Of a DNA stretch of 64,000 nucleotides, positions 27,001-35,917 are shown one piece after another. The stretch lies in NCBI GenBank assembly GCA_963823045.1, contig CAWGKA010000009.1:62001-126000 (forward strand), written 5' to 3'. This DNA is from JADLGL01 sp963823045. GTDB lineage: Bacteria > Pseudomonadota > Alphaproteobacteria > Rhizobiales > Kaistiaceae. The position numbers were made by a program, and so were the translations under genes. The notes beneath the pieces are model-generated. The model saw only the letters and a list, made by a program, of their open reading frames with translations, had not been told where the DNA came from and searched no databases. Each line of letters begins with the position of its first letter. The stretch's first letter is position 1.

Positions 27001-28352
27001 TTGCGGAGCGCGCCGACGCGTTGGTCTTGTTCGGCATCACCGGCGACCTCGCCGAGAAGAAGCTGTTCTCCGCCCTCTACAACCTCACGAGGCGCAACCG
27101 GCTGCCGGCGAAGGTGATCGGCGTTGCCTCCTCGCCCTGGAATCTCGATCAGCTGCGTGTCCATGCGCACAACGCACTCGCCAAGGCCGGAATCGAGATC
27201 GACGAGAGCGTGTTTGCCGAATTCTCCAGCGCGCTGCGCTATATCGATGGAGACTATCGCGACGCGCAAACCTACGCGCGGCTGAAGGCCGACCTCGAAG
27301 GCTCGACCAAGGCAGTGTGCTACCTCGCCATCCCGCCTTCGATGTTCCAGGAGGTGGTCGAGGGCATCGCCTCGGTGGACAAGGAGCGCACCGGGAGGCT
27401 CGTTCTCGAGAAGCCCTTCGGCCGCGATTTGCCGTCGGCCGAACGGCTCAATCACACGCTGCACAAGCTCTACGCCGAAGACTCGATCTACCGCATCGAC
27501 CACTTCCTCGGCAAAGAGCCGGTGCAGAATCTCCTCGTCTTCCGCTTCGCCAATTCGATCCTCGAGCCGTTGTGGAACCGGCATTTCGTCGATCGCGTGC
27601 AGATCACGATGGCGGAGTCCTTCGGCGTCGAAGGCCGCGGCGGCTTCTATGACGGCGTCGGCGCTATCCGCGACGTGGTGCAGAACCATCTGCTGCAGAT
27701 GGTGTCCTTGCTGGCGATGGAACCGCCGGTTTCGGATACACCCGATGCGCTGCGCGACGAGCGCGCCAAGGTGCTGATGGCGATGCGTCCGTTCGACCCC
27801 GCCAATGTCATCCGCGGCCAGTATGACGGCTATCGCCACGAAGAGGGTGTGCCGGAACACTCCGACACAGAGACCTTCGCCGCGCTGAAGACGGAGATCG
27901 ATTCTTGGCGCTGGGCCGGCGTCCCTTGGTACATCGTCGCCGGCAAGCATCTGCCGGCCACCGTCACCGAGGCAATCGTTCGCTTCAACCGGCCGCCGCG
28001 GCCGCTCTTCACTGACGAGAGCGATCAGCCCATGGCCAATTATCTGCGCTTCGAGATGAAGCCGAACGATCAAATTACACTGTCGGTCCAGGCGAAGAAG
28101 CCCGGCAATGCGCTCGTCAGCCGCTCGGTCGAGCTGAAGGTGATCGAGCAGGCGAACCACCCCGAATCCCGCGATGCCTATGAGCGCCTCCTCGACGATG
28201 CCCTTTCCGGCGACGCGAGGCGTTTCGCCCGGCAGGATAGCGTCGAGGCGGCATGGCGGATCGTCGAGCCGATCCTGGCTCATGGCGCGCCGGTGCAGCC
28301 CTATTTCAAGGGCAGTTGGGGTCCGCCCGCCGCCGCGCCGTTCCTCGGTTGA
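26997..28352 (+). CDS. zwf: Glucose-6-phosphate 1-dehydrogenase
   Basis: 451 residues from the ATG overlapping the gnd stop. NADP-binding start LVLFGITGDLAEKKLFSALYNL, LEKPFGRDLPSAERLN and the substrate-site RIDHFLGKEPVQNLLVFRFAN are diagnostic. It oxidises glucose 6-phosphate to 6-phosphogluconolactone, the entry step of the oxidative pentose phosphate and Entner-Doudoroff routes. It is slightly shorter than the common 490. The lactone is the substrate of the next gene product. Confidence 0.95.
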   Translation: MIAERADALVLFGITGDLAEKKLFSALYNLTRRNRLPAKVIGVASSPWNLDQLRVHAHNALAKAGIEIDESVFAEFSSALRYIDGDYRDAQTYARLKADLEGSTKAVCYLAIPPSMFQEVVEGIASVDKERTGRLVLEKPFGRDLPSAERLNHTLHKLYAEDSIYRIDHFLGKEPVQNLLVFRFANSILEPLWNRHFVDRVQITMAESFGVEGRGGFYDGVGAIRDVVQNHLLQMVSLLAMEPPVSDTPDALRDERAKVLMAMRPFDPANVIRGQYDGYRHEEGVPEHSDTETFAALKTEIDSWRWAGVPWYIVAGKHLPATVTEAIVRFNRPPRPLFTDESDQPMANYLRFEMKPNDQITLSVQAKKPGNALVSRSVELKVIEQANHPESRDAYERLLDDALSGDARRFARQDSVEAAWRIVEPILAHGAPVQPYFKGSWGPPAAAPFLG

Positions 28353-28363
28353 ACGGGTGATGC

Positions 28364-29011
28364 ATGGAAATCGTCGTCGCCGACAATGTCGCTGAAGCTG
28401 CGGCGGACATGCTTGCCGACAAGCTGCGTGAACTGACCGGCGACGGCCGCCGCGCCTCGATGGCCGTCAGCGGCGGCGAGACGCCCTGGCCGATGCTCGA
28501 ACGCTTGGCTGACTTTGCCATCCCCTGGGACCAGATCGACGTCTATCAGGTCGATGAGCGCATCGTCCCGATCGACGATCCGGCACGCAATCTGGCGCGC
28601 CTGAAGACGGTGCTAACCGACCGCGTTCCAGCCAAACTCCACGCGATGCCGGTCGAGGCAACGGACCTTGAGCGAGCGGCTGCCGACTATGCCGCCGCGC
28701 TGCCACCCGTCCTCGATATCATCCAGCTTGGTCTCGGCGCCGATGGCCATACCGCCTCCCTCGTGCCCGGCGATCCTGCTCTCGCGGTCGAGGACGCCGA
28801 TTTCGCCCTCACCCGGCCCTATCAAGGCCACCGCCGCATGACCCTGACCTTCCCCGCGATCAACCGCGCCGGAGCCATCTTCTGGCTCGTCAGCGGCGCC
28901 GGGAAACGGGCGGCGCTGAAAAAGCTTCTTGCCGGCAACGAGGAAATTCCGGCCGCTTGGGTTGAGCGCGAGCAGGCGGTCGTGATCGCTGATCACGCCG
29001 CGCTCGGGTGA
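28364..29011 (+). CDS. pgl: 6-phosphogluconolactonase
   Basis: 215 residues, 11 bp after zwf. MAVSGGETPWPMLERL, QVDERIVP, IQLGLGADGHTASLVPGD and MTLTFPAINRA match the DevB/SOL family. It hydrolyses 6-phosphogluconolactone to 6-phosphogluconate, closing the three-enzyme set with gnd and zwf. Confidence 0.93.
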   Translation: MEIVVADNVAEAAADMLADKLRELTGDGRRASMAVSGGETPWPMLERLADFAIPWDQIDVYQVDERIVPIDDPARNLARLKTVLTDRVPAKLHAMPVEATDLERAAADYAAALPPVLDIIQLGLGADGHTASLVPGDPALAVEDADFALTRPYQGHRRMTLTFPAINRAGAIFWLVSGAGKRAALKKLLAGNEEIPAAWVEREQAVVIADHAALG

Positions 29012-29183
29012 GCTGCGAAGCCGCGAATTAACCATGCCTGTTGAGAACGGCGCGGCGAGCCGAGAACCTTAACGATCCGTTTCCAGATTTAACTCAAGAA
29101 CGGGCTATCGGGCGCGTTTCAAACGCGTAGCTTTGATGCGAACGGCGAGGCCGTCGCATGGCAGGAGAAGGCGAAAGGCACTG

Positions 29184-30212
29184 ATGACGTCGGCCGCGAT
29201 CACCAGACGCAGCCTGTTGCAATTCGGCGGCGCGGCGCTTGCCGCCTCGGCGGTCGCTTGGCCAAAGGCTGGCCGGGCGGATGTCGGGTCGGGTTACACC
29301 AACGTCCAGATTGTCGATACCGGCCATGGCACCAACGAGGCGTTCCTCAGGCCGCTCGCCCAGAACGGCGTGAAGACGATCTTTCGCTACTACGCGCAGG
29401 AGGACAATCTCCCGGGCAAGAACATCACAGCCCGCGAGCGGGACATGATCCACGCGCACGGCCTGTCGATCGCCATCGTCTATCAATATCAGTCGCACCA
29501 GGCGAACCGCTTCAACACGCAGACCGGCCGCCGCGACGCCCGCTTCTGCCTCGAGCGCGCCGCGGAGATCAATCAGCCGCGTGGTTCGACGATCTTTTTC
29601 GGCGTGGACAGCGACACGCATCCGGACGCCGACGTTGTCGAATATCTCACCGCCGTCCGCAGCGTGTTCGACAACCGCTATCAGATCGGTTGCTACGGCT
29701 CGGGCGCGCATTGCCTCGCCGCGCTCAATGCCGGCGTGACCAACCTCACCTGGGTCGCGGAGGCGCCCGCCTGGGGCGGTACACGGCAGTTCCTCAACTC
29801 GGAACGCTGGACGCTCTACCAGAACAAGACGCAGATCGAGGACAGTCCGATCATGAGTGCCGGGGGCATCCCGATCGACACCAATATCCTCAATCCGCGC
29901 TTCAACTCGATCGGCGCCTTCGACGGCCAGAACAACGTCGTGGGGTATGATCCAACGCAGGTGCAGCTCACCTATGAGACGCGCCAGTTCGTCGATGCCA
30001 CGCAACTCAATGTGCGCGATCGGCCAAATGGCTCGGTTGTCTCGCATATGTGCGTCGCGCGCACGGTCCATGTGCTCAGCATCGATCATGGCTGGGCACA
30101 TATCGACACCAATGAGGACGGTCGCGGCGACGGCTATTGCAGCACCGATTTTCTCAGGCCGCTCAGCCAGATGCCGGCCTATGTGAGCGGCTGTAGCCTG
30201 CCCGCGGTCTAG
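29184..30212 (+). CDS. Tat-exported DUF1906 glycoside-hydrolase-like protein with SH3 domain
   Basis: 342 residues from the ATG at 29184, giving a Tat signal (TRRSLLQFGGAALAASAVA). Residues about 35-245 follow the DUF1906 TIM-barrel pattern (IVDTGHGTNEAFLRPLAQNGVKTIFRYYA, FFGVDSDTHPD, YQIGCYGSG, WVAEAPAWGG, DTNIL), similar to Rv2525c and GH25-like proteins. The C-terminus (TQLNVRDRPNGSVVSHM..., ending YCSTDFL) is a bacterial SH3 domain that could bind peptidoglycan. Probably acts on the envelope; catalytic activity unproven. It precedes the protease gene by 75 bp. Confidence 0.85.
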   Translation: MTSAAITRRSLLQFGGAALAASAVAWPKAGRADVGSGYTNVQIVDTGHGTNEAFLRPLAQNGVKTIFRYYAQEDNLPGKNITARERDMIHAHGLSIAIVYQYQSHQANRFNTQTGRRDARFCLERAAEINQPRGSTIFFGVDSDTHPDADVVEYLTAVRSVFDNRYQIGCYGSGAHCLAALNAGVTNLTWVAEAPAWGGTRQFLNSERWTLYQNKTQIEDSPIMSAGGIPIDTNILNPRFNSIGAFDGQNNVVGYDPTQVQLTYETRQFVDATQLNVRDRPNGSVVSHMCVARTVHVLSIDHGWAHIDTNEDGRGDGYCSTDFLRPLSQMPAYVSGCSLPAV

Positions 30213-30287
30213 TCCGCCAGGCAGGGCCTTCATGTTCTTGCCGATCGTGCTAGGAATGCCCGTCGTGACTGTTACGGAGCCTTTGTA

Positions 30288-31580
30288 ATGCGTGCGCAGA
30301 CGCTGCTGCCGGCCCTCTTTGCCGGCGCCGTTCTCTTGCTTCTCGCTCCGGGTGCCACCGAACCGATCGCAGCGGCCACCGAGCAGGCTTCTTCGGCCAA
30401 CGACCAGAAGGACGGCCTCGCGACGCTCGAGCGGCTGCGCGAGATGGTCCATTTGGACAACACCGCCAAGCCGGTGGCCGGCGCCAGCTATCACGGCGAC
30501 GACAGCTGCCGCTGGGCCAATGACGGTGAGTGCGACGACCCGCGGATCGGCACCGGCGCCTGCCAGGCCGGCACCGACTACAGCGATTGCTGGCGCATCG
30601 CCCAGGGCGTCGAAGACGACACCTGCCAGTGGGCCAATGACGGCGAATGCGACGAGCCGCATTTCGGCACCGGCGCCTGCACCCAGGCCACCGATCATGC
30701 CGATTGCGGCGATGTCGGCTATCTCAAATTCCAGACCGACACCTGCGCGACGGCGTTCGACGGCGTCTGCAACGAGCCGGGGACCGGCGATGGTACCTGC
30801 GAAGCCCGCACCGATCGATCGGATTGCCTCGGCCGGGAGCGGCCTCCGCTGATCTACGACAACTATTTCGGCTATGACGATCGCATTCTCGTCGACACCA
30901 ACGAAATGCCGTGGTCGGTGATCGGCCTGCTCACGCTCACTGCCGATGGAGCCGGCTGCACCGCGACGCTGGTCGCCATCAATGTCGTGGCGACGGCAGC
31001 CCATTGCATAACGACCGAAAACGGCGGCATCGATGCTCGGGCGGACTTCGAAATCGGTATCGACGGACGCACTGCGGTCCATTCGGCCCGTGTCACGGCC
31101 TATCTCGTCGCGGATACAACCGGTCAGAAGATCACCGACAAGTCGGAGACGGACTGGGCGCTTCTGCGCCTCGATCGGCCGCTCGGCAGCGCTCTGGGCT
31201 ATCTCGGCATTCGCGCTCTTGGCGAGGTTCCGCTCGAGCAAGTGCAAAACATGATCGTCTACCAGGCGGGCTACAGCTGGGACACCGGAGATCATCTATC
31301 CGGCAATATCGGCTGCGCGATCCTTCAGTTCGCCGGCAACAATATGCTGCAGCACAACTGCGATACGACGCATGGCGATTCCGGGTCGCCGCTGATGATC
31401 GAGGACAATGGCCTCTACTATGTCGTGGCCACCGACGCCGCGTTCGACACCGACGAGAACGGACAGATCATCAACATCGCTACGCGGGTCGATGCGTGGG
31501 CACCGCTGCTGGCGGATTTCGCCGCCGGTGAGATCGGCACCACGGTTGACCTGCCAACGAAGGCGCCAATGCGGAAGTAG
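30288..31580 (+). CDS. Secreted trypsin-like protease with three Cys-rich acidic repeats
   Basis: 430 residues with a signal peptide (LPALFAGAVLLLLAPGATE). Residues about 75-185 hold three Cys-rich repeats of the form C-(R/Q)WANDGECD(D/E)P-x-x-GTGAC-x-x-x-TD-x-x-DC. The third is altered (CATAFDGVCNEPGTGDGTC). The rest is an S1-type protease domain with His in ATAAHC, Asp in DWALL and Ser in THGDSGSPL, so the catalytic triad is complete. The acidic repeats could bind calcium or hold disulphides as a regulatory or adhesive module; I cannot name a Pfam family. The stop lies 5 bp from the convergent DUF2277 stop. Confidence 0.85.
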   Translation: MRAQTLLPALFAGAVLLLLAPGATEPIAAATEQASSANDQKDGLATLERLREMVHLDNTAKPVAGASYHGDDSCRWANDGECDDPRIGTGACQAGTDYSDCWRIAQGVEDDTCQWANDGECDEPHFGTGACTQATDHADCGDVGYLKFQTDTCATAFDGVCNEPGTGDGTCEARTDRSDCLGRERPPLIYDNYFGYDDRILVDTNEMPWSVIGLLTLTADGAGCTATLVAINVVATAAHCITTENGGIDARADFEIGIDGRTAVHSARVTAYLVADTTGQKITDKSETDWALLRLDRPLGSALGYLGIRALGEVPLEQVQNMIVYQAGYSWDTGDHLSGNIGCAILQFAGNNMLQHNCDTTHGDSGSPLMIEDNGLYYVVATDAAFDTDENGQIINIATRVDAWAPLLADFAAGEIGTTVDLPTKAPMRK

Positions 31581-31585
31581 CCGCG

Positions 31586-31876
31586 CTAATGCGCGTGCGA
31601 ATGCCCGCCGTCGCCGAAGCGGATGGCGGCACGCTCTTTCGCCTTGCGCGCTTCCTCCTCGCGATCGCGAGCCGGCGCATTGGTGACGAGCGAGCCAAGG
31701 AGCTCGCGGGCGACGGCAGCCACGTCATCGACGGCACGGTTGAAGGCAGCCTCATTGGCTTGCGACGGTTTGACGAAGCCGCTGAGTTTCCTCACGAATT
31801 GCAGCGACGACGCGCGGATTTCCTCTTCCGTTGCGGGCGGATCGAAGTTGAACAGTGTGCGAATGTTGCGGCACAT
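31586..31876 (-). CDS. DUF2277 family protein
   Basis: 96 residues. MCRNIRTLFNFDPPATEEEIRAS, QFVRKLSGFVKPS and RAVDDVAAVARELLGSL with a RDREEEA tail are the family signature. Helical, cytoplasmic, no known function. The C-terminus ends in GHSHAH, a possible metal-binding tail. Convergent with the protease gene and divergent from the next small gene. Confidence 0.88.
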   Translation of the reverse strand: MCRNIRTLFNFDPPATEEEIRASSLQFVRKLSGFVKPSQANEAAFNRAVDDVAAVARELLGSLVTNAPARDREEEARKAKERAAIRFGDGGHSHAH

Positions 31877-31968
31877 GGGCTAGGGTCCTTCCAGGCGATG
31901 GCGACACTCTGAACGGAAGCCAAGGTGGCGCAATCGGGCACGAAGCGTCAACGCTTGAAGGAGGCACG

Positions 31969-32250
31969 ATGATCCGCGTGACACAGACCGATAGCGGCGA
32001 TCCGATGCGCTTCGAGGTCGTCGTCGAAGCCGGCGGCGGCACGCCGACCCGGCACGAAGTCTCGGCGTCCGTGGCGGACGTGGCGCGGCTCACGCCTGAC
32101 GGGCAGTCGCCCGAAGCGTTGATCGAGGCCTCGTTCCTCTTCCTGCTTGAGCGGGAGCCGAAGGAATCGATCCTCCGGCATTTCGACCTGATGGTGATCG
32201 CGCGCTATTTCCCGGACTATGAGCGCGCGCTGCCGCGCTATTTCGGTTAG
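31969..32250 (+). CDS. Conserved hypothetical small protein
   Basis: 93 residues from the ATG at 31969, preceded by a strong ribosome-binding site (AAGGAGG, 6 nt spacing). Content is a beta-rich N-terminal half (MIRVTQTDSGDPMRFEVVV) and a helical C-terminus (LIEASFLFLLEREPKESILRHFDLMVIARYFPDYE). I do not recognise the family. It is followed 6 bp later by another small gene and is probably co-transcribed. Confidence 0.75.
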   Translation: MIRVTQTDSGDPMRFEVVVEAGGGTPTRHEVSASVADVARLTPDGQSPEALIEASFLFLLEREPKESILRHFDLMVIARYFPDYERALPRYFG

Positions 32251-32256
32251 ACCGCC

Positions 32257-32682
32257 ATGGCTCTGTTCCCACGCGGTTCCGCCATCGGATTCTTCGGCAC
32301 CTTCGGCCGTTCGTCGGATCTCCGGCAGATCGACAACGCGTTCCGCGCCGTTGACGTTCATCCGCGGATGGTGACCGAGGCGGTCAAGCTCACCATGTCC
32401 CGCCTCATCAAGGACGCGCTTGGCGGCAACCCGCCGGAGGCGGCCTACAAACGCGCGGCGGAACTGGTGGCCTATTGCATGATCGGCACCAATTCCTTCG
32501 CCGGTGCCAATGGCGAAGAGCTGACACAGGCCGTCGAACAGCGGATGGACGCGGCGCTGGAACATAGCGGCGGGCTCGACGCCAAGCTCGTACTGCTGAC
32601 GATGCATGCCAAAGTGATCCAGCCGAGCGTCGTGGAGACCTTCGGCCTTGCCAGCGAAGATAGCGAAGCGGCCGACGACTAG
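32257..32682 (+). CDS. Conserved hypothetical protein
   Basis: 141 residues, mostly predicted helices, no signal or membrane segment. Distinctive stretches are MALFPRGSAIGFFGTFGRSSDLRQIDNAFRAVDVHP and NSFAGANGEELTQAVEQRMD. It ends in an acidic tail (SEDSEAADD). I have no function for it. Its stop overlaps by 4 bp the stop of the convergent flavoprotein gene. Confidence 0.7.
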   Translation: MALFPRGSAIGFFGTFGRSSDLRQIDNAFRAVDVHPRMVTEAVKLTMSRLIKDALGGNPPEAAYKRAAELVAYCMIGTNSFAGANGEELTQAVEQRMDAALEHSGGLDAKLVLLTMHAKVIQPSVVETFGLASEDSEAADD

Positions 32683-34181
32683 GCCGACACGGTTTCCAAA
32701 GCGGCGCTTACGGCGCGTGAATGTTCGGCAGTGGCGAAGCCGGTGAGATCGCCGGGCGGCAGCTGATGCTCGCTGACGACACCACGGCGGCGGACATAGA
32801 CGACGGGATAGACGACGCCGGTGCCGTCGGTTTCCATCGTCATCGCCACGCCGTCATCGCGGCCGTCGAGGAAGGTTGTCAGCGGCACGACGCCGAGATC
32901 CGAGAAGCCCGAATCGGAAGCGATGAGGCAGCGCCCGAGATAGCCGCGCTGATGCCAGAGGTCGGGGCTCTCCTCCGCGTCGTTGAGGAGGAGCGGCGCC
33001 AGCGTATCGGGAGCAACCTTCACGGCGAAGGGCCCCTTGCCGAACTCTTTCTCGGCAACGTGCCGGGCCAGGATGCGGGCATTGTAGCGGTGGCCGTGAA
33101 CGGCGCCTGAATTGGGCGGGATGCCGTACTTGCCTAGGCTCGGCGCGCCCTGCGTGATGGTCCCGGCGAAGTAGATGCCGGGCAGGCTCGCGCTCTCCCA
33201 CCAGTCGGTCTGTGCCGGCAGGCGGCTCTGGCCGAAGGTGGAGACGCCGATCGATGACAGATCGCGCAGCGGCGTAACGAAGCCTGTGGCGTTGATGACG
33301 TCGTCGGCCGAGACATGAGTGATCTGCGCATCATGGGCGCGCTTCAGCGACACCTGTAATGCGTCGCCTGACCGCGCGATGCCCTCAATCGCCGCGTCGA
33401 TAATGGCGCAGCCACCGCCGATGACGTTGTCTTCGAACGGCTGGAGATAACGCGCCCTGACGCCGACAAGCGATTTGGTGACGACGGAGAGCTTGGCCGG
33501 CGACGGCGAGGCGAGCGTGATCGACTTCGCCCATTGCAGGAGGCCGGAGGCGAGTTCGAAGCCGGAATTGCGCTTGCCGATGATGAAGACGCGACGGCCG
33601 GCATAGTCCGCCGCTTCGCCGACATCGGCGTAATGCTTGGCGAGCTCGATGCCCGGAATATGCGGGCTCCATGGCTCGGCGACGCCGACGGCGAAGATCG
33701 CGATGCGGCAGCGATACTCGCCGTCCGAGGTGGTGAGCGCGAAACGATCCTGGCTGCCGTCATCGACGAGGGCCGTGGATTCCCACGTGCAGTTGTAGCG
33801 AACCTTGATGCCGGCGCGCGCGGTGAAGTCGGCGAGGCTCGCCTCCATCTCGGCGCGGGCGGGAAAATAGGACTGCCCGTCCATGTGCTTCGCCTGCAGC
33901 GATTTCAGCTCCGCTTCTTCGCCGAGAAGGCTGTTCCAGTCGGTGCGTTCGAAACGGCGGGAGCCCGGGCCGTCCGGCGCGTAGGGCTTGGTCCAGGACA
34001 GAAGGCGCTGGAAGAGCGGCCACCGTCTGAACATGCCGCCCGGCGCGTCGTCAGCGGAGATCAAGGCATGGTCGATGCCGTAGCGGCGCAACGAGTAGGA
34101 GAGCTGCAGGCCGCCCGGTCCGCTGCCGACAACAACCACCGGGTAGGATCCCGGGGGAAATGGACGTTGATCATCCGCCAT
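32679..34181 (-). CDS. Flavin-dependent NAD(P)-binding oxidoreductase
   Basis: 500 residues. FAD motif VVVVGSGPGGLQLSYSL at the N-terminus, a second dinucleotide motif FIIGKRNSGFELASGL in the middle (GxGxxG altered to GKRNSG), and an ATG-like VINATGFVTPL. The layout resembles FMO/Baeyer-Villiger-like flavoproteins, but the fingerprint FxGxxxHxxxW is not evident. It follows the CNMP-domain gene by 12 bp, so the pair probably forms an operon. Substrate unknown. Confidence 0.75.
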   Translation of the reverse strand: MADDQRPFPPGSYPVVVVGSGPGGLQLSYSLRRYGIDHALISADDAPGGMFRRWPLFQRLLSWTKPYAPDGPGSRRFERTDWNSLLGEEAELKSLQAKHMDGQSYFPARAEMEASLADFTARAGIKVRYNCTWESTALVDDGSQDRFALTTSDGEYRCRIAIFAVGVAEPWSPHIPGIELAKHYADVGEAADYAGRRVFIIGKRNSGFELASGLLQWAKSITLASPSPAKLSVVTKSLVGVRARYLQPFEDNVIGGGCAIIDAAIEGIARSGDALQVSLKRAHDAQITHVSADDVINATGFVTPLRDLSSIGVSTFGQSRLPAQTDWWESASLPGIYFAGTITQGAPSLGKYGIPPNSGAVHGHRYNARILARHVAEKEFGKGPFAVKVAPDTLAPLLLNDAEESPDLWHQRGYLGRCLIASDSGFSDLGVVPLTTFLDGRDDGVAMTMETDGTGVVYPVVYVRRRGVVSEHQLPPGDLTGFATAEHSRAVSAALETVSA

Positions 34182-34193
34182 CGGAATTCCCGG

Positions 34194-34649
34194 CTAGTTG
34201 CGCCAGGCATTTGCGGCGCGAAGGCGCCGCGCCTGAACCTGGAGCATGCGATACATGAGCCGCGGATAGGCGTTGAGGAACGCTTCCGCCGCAGGTGCCG
34301 ACAGCACAAGACAGCGCACTTGCGACAATGCTGTGATATCGGCGGTCGGCGGCGTGCCGAGGAGCACGGAAACCTCGCCGAAGAACTCGCCGCGGCTCAG
34401 TTGCGCGCGCTCCTCGCCGTCAACCGAGACGGCGCAAGTGCCATCGAGGATGAAGAAGAGCCCGGAGCCGGTGAGGCCCTGCCTCAGGATGCGGGTGCCG
34501 GCGGCGAACATCAATTCATCAAGCTGCCCGGCGACGGCTTCCAATTGTGGTCCGCTGAGATCGGCAAACAGGGAAAACTGCGCCAAGGTCGCGATAATCT
34601 CTTCCCGTCCCGCCATGCCGTCTCCGCCCGAAAAGTGCTGTATTTTCAT
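34194..34649 (-). CDS. Cyclic-nucleotide-binding (CNMP) domain protein
   Basis: About 151 residues from the ATG at 34649; MAGREE at 34616 is an alternative start. A single CNMP beta-barrel (LSGPQLEAVAGQLDELMFAAGTRILRQGLTGSGLFFILDG, GEFFGEVSVLLGTPPTADITA) is followed by helices. The GE of the phosphate-binding cassette is present. There is no helix-turn-helix, so it is not a CRP-type regulator. With the flavoprotein downstream it may sense a ligand or tether to it. Confidence 0.8.
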   Translation of the reverse strand: MKIQHFSGGDGMAGREEIIATLAQFSLFADLSGPQLEAVAGQLDELMFAAGTRILRQGLTGSGLFFILDGTCAVSVDGEERAQLSRGEFFGEVSVLLGTPPTADITALSQVRCLVLSAPAAEAFLNAYPRLMYRMLQVQARRLRAANAWRN

Positions 34650-34707
34650 CAACTCTAGCCCCCGCGCAAACGCGGCGAAAGGGGCGAAGGGGGCCGGCAA
34701 GCAGGAA

Positions 34708-34740
34708 AAGGCGCCGCAGCCTCGACGGCCACGGCGCCTT
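34708..34740 (-). terminator. Intrinsic terminator after the spondin gene
   Basis: Read leftward, AAGGCGCCG and CGGCGCCTT form a 9-bp stem with a 15-nt loop and a TTTT run. It separates the spondin gene from the CNMP gene. Confidence 0.75.
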
Positions 34741-34772
34741 CCCGCGCTTTTGGGCGCACCGACGACGAAGGG

Positions 34773-35600
34773 CTAGTGCATATCGCGCATCGCATCGCCC
34801 GCCATGTCTGCGATGTCGACCGGCGTGAAGGTGACGCGGGCGACCATGTGCGGATCGAAGTTCCAGGCGATCGGTGCATCGGCATCGCCCCGGATACCGG
34901 GGTGGATGGTCACCACGCCATTCTCCGGATCGCGCATATTGCCCTCGCCGAGAGCGCCGAGGAATCCGGCCCGCTCATTGTTGACCTCGGTGCCGGCGTC
35001 ATAGCCCTCCAGCGTCATCGTGAGCGGCTCGGTGAGGTGGTAGGCGTGGACGTCGGTGAAGCCCGAGAAGCCGTCATTGGTCATGCCGAGCATCCACACG
35101 CCGGATAACCGCGGATGGGCCTCGTCGACGGTGACGTAGATCGTGCGAACGGCGCCGGGCGGCGTGTGCACCGCAATCTCGGCATTGCCGTATTCGGTGC
35201 CAATCAATCCGGCCGCCTGGGCGCTGAACGGGCCGATATTGCCGCCCTCGGCGACATTCCATAGCGGCTCGCTCGCCGCCTCGCCGAGCGCGAAGAGAGG
35301 CGCGGCGTCAGGCGTCTGGCTGACGATGAAGGCCGGCGAGAAATTCTGGCCGGCCGTCAGATTCTCGATGGTGACGCGGATGATCCGCACATCCGTCGCC
35401 CCGCCCATCATGCCGGCATCGGTCGCCATCGGGTCGGCGGCCATGGCGTCGCCGGCCATCGGGTCGACACCCATCGCATCGCCGGCCATGGGGTCCGGCG
35501 CCATGGGATCGGCCTCCATCTGACCGACGGCGGCGCCGGCGAGCGTGAGGGGAAGGACGAGGGCGGCGGCGGAAAGGATCAGTGATCGCTTGGGCAACAT
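34773..35600 (-). CDS. Secreted spondin-domain protein with DPMAGDAM repeats
   Basis: 275 residues with a signal peptide (LILSAAALVLPLTLAGAAVG). Residues 28-66 are a Met/Asp/Ala repeat (PMAGDAM, ADPMATD). The spondin domain follows (VRIIRVTIENLTAGQNFSPAFIVSQTPDAAPLF, ... GVWMLGMTNDGFSG, YDAGTEVNNER). Spondin domains are beta-sandwich, divalent-cation-binding modules in secreted bacterial proteins. The Met-rich leader might bind copper or be a flexible spacer. Strong ribosome-binding site (AGGAGA) before the ATG; terminator downstream. Probably a single-gene unit. Confidence 0.88.
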   Translation of the reverse strand: MLPKRSLILSAAALVLPLTLAGAAVGQMEADPMAPDPMAGDAMGVDPMAGDAMAADPMATDAGMMGGATDVRIIRVTIENLTAGQNFSPAFIVSQTPDAAPLFALGEAASEPLWNVAEGGNIGPFSAQAAGLIGTEYGNAEIAVHTPPGAVRTIYVTVDEAHPRLSGVWMLGMTNDGFSGFTDVHAYHLTEPLTMTLEGYDAGTEVNNERAGFLGALGEGNMRDPENGVVTIHPGIRGDADAPIAWNFDPHMVARVTFTPVDIADMAGDAMRDMH

Positions 35601-35917
35601 CTCGGTTCTCCTGTGGTGGGAAGTTTCGGCCGGTTGGCCACCTCCCGCGGTACAGGCGAACGCTGCGCTCGTTGACGCACGATCACGCGATCAACTTGCT
35701 CTCGTTTTCGTTATACTTTGGCGTAGCGGTCGCCGCCTACGCTATAAATGTCATATTTGCCAGCGTCTTGACATCGATCGCGACTTACCGCCTCACGACC
35801 GCGTGTCTTATTGCTCTGACGCTTATGTGAAAATCTATGGTTTCAAATATAGGATTATCGTGTTCACGCGATCGTCTATCACTGCTCTGTGACCGAGGAG
35901 TATTGATCACGCGCTCG
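35601..35917. promoter_or_regulatory. AT-rich intergenic region upstream of the spondin gene
   Basis: 317 bp without a supported gene. It is markedly AT-richer around 35690-35890 than the surroundings (ATAAATGTCATATTTGCC, TTTCAAATATAGG), where promoters for the spondin gene are expected. I see no clear operator. Confidence 0.4.

Noticed and set aside
29094..31295. 733-codon minus-strand open frame opposite the DUF1906 and protease genes
   Set aside because: Both plus-strand genes have signal peptides and catalytic motifs; the antisense frame has no recognisable domain and spans two genes plus their spacer.
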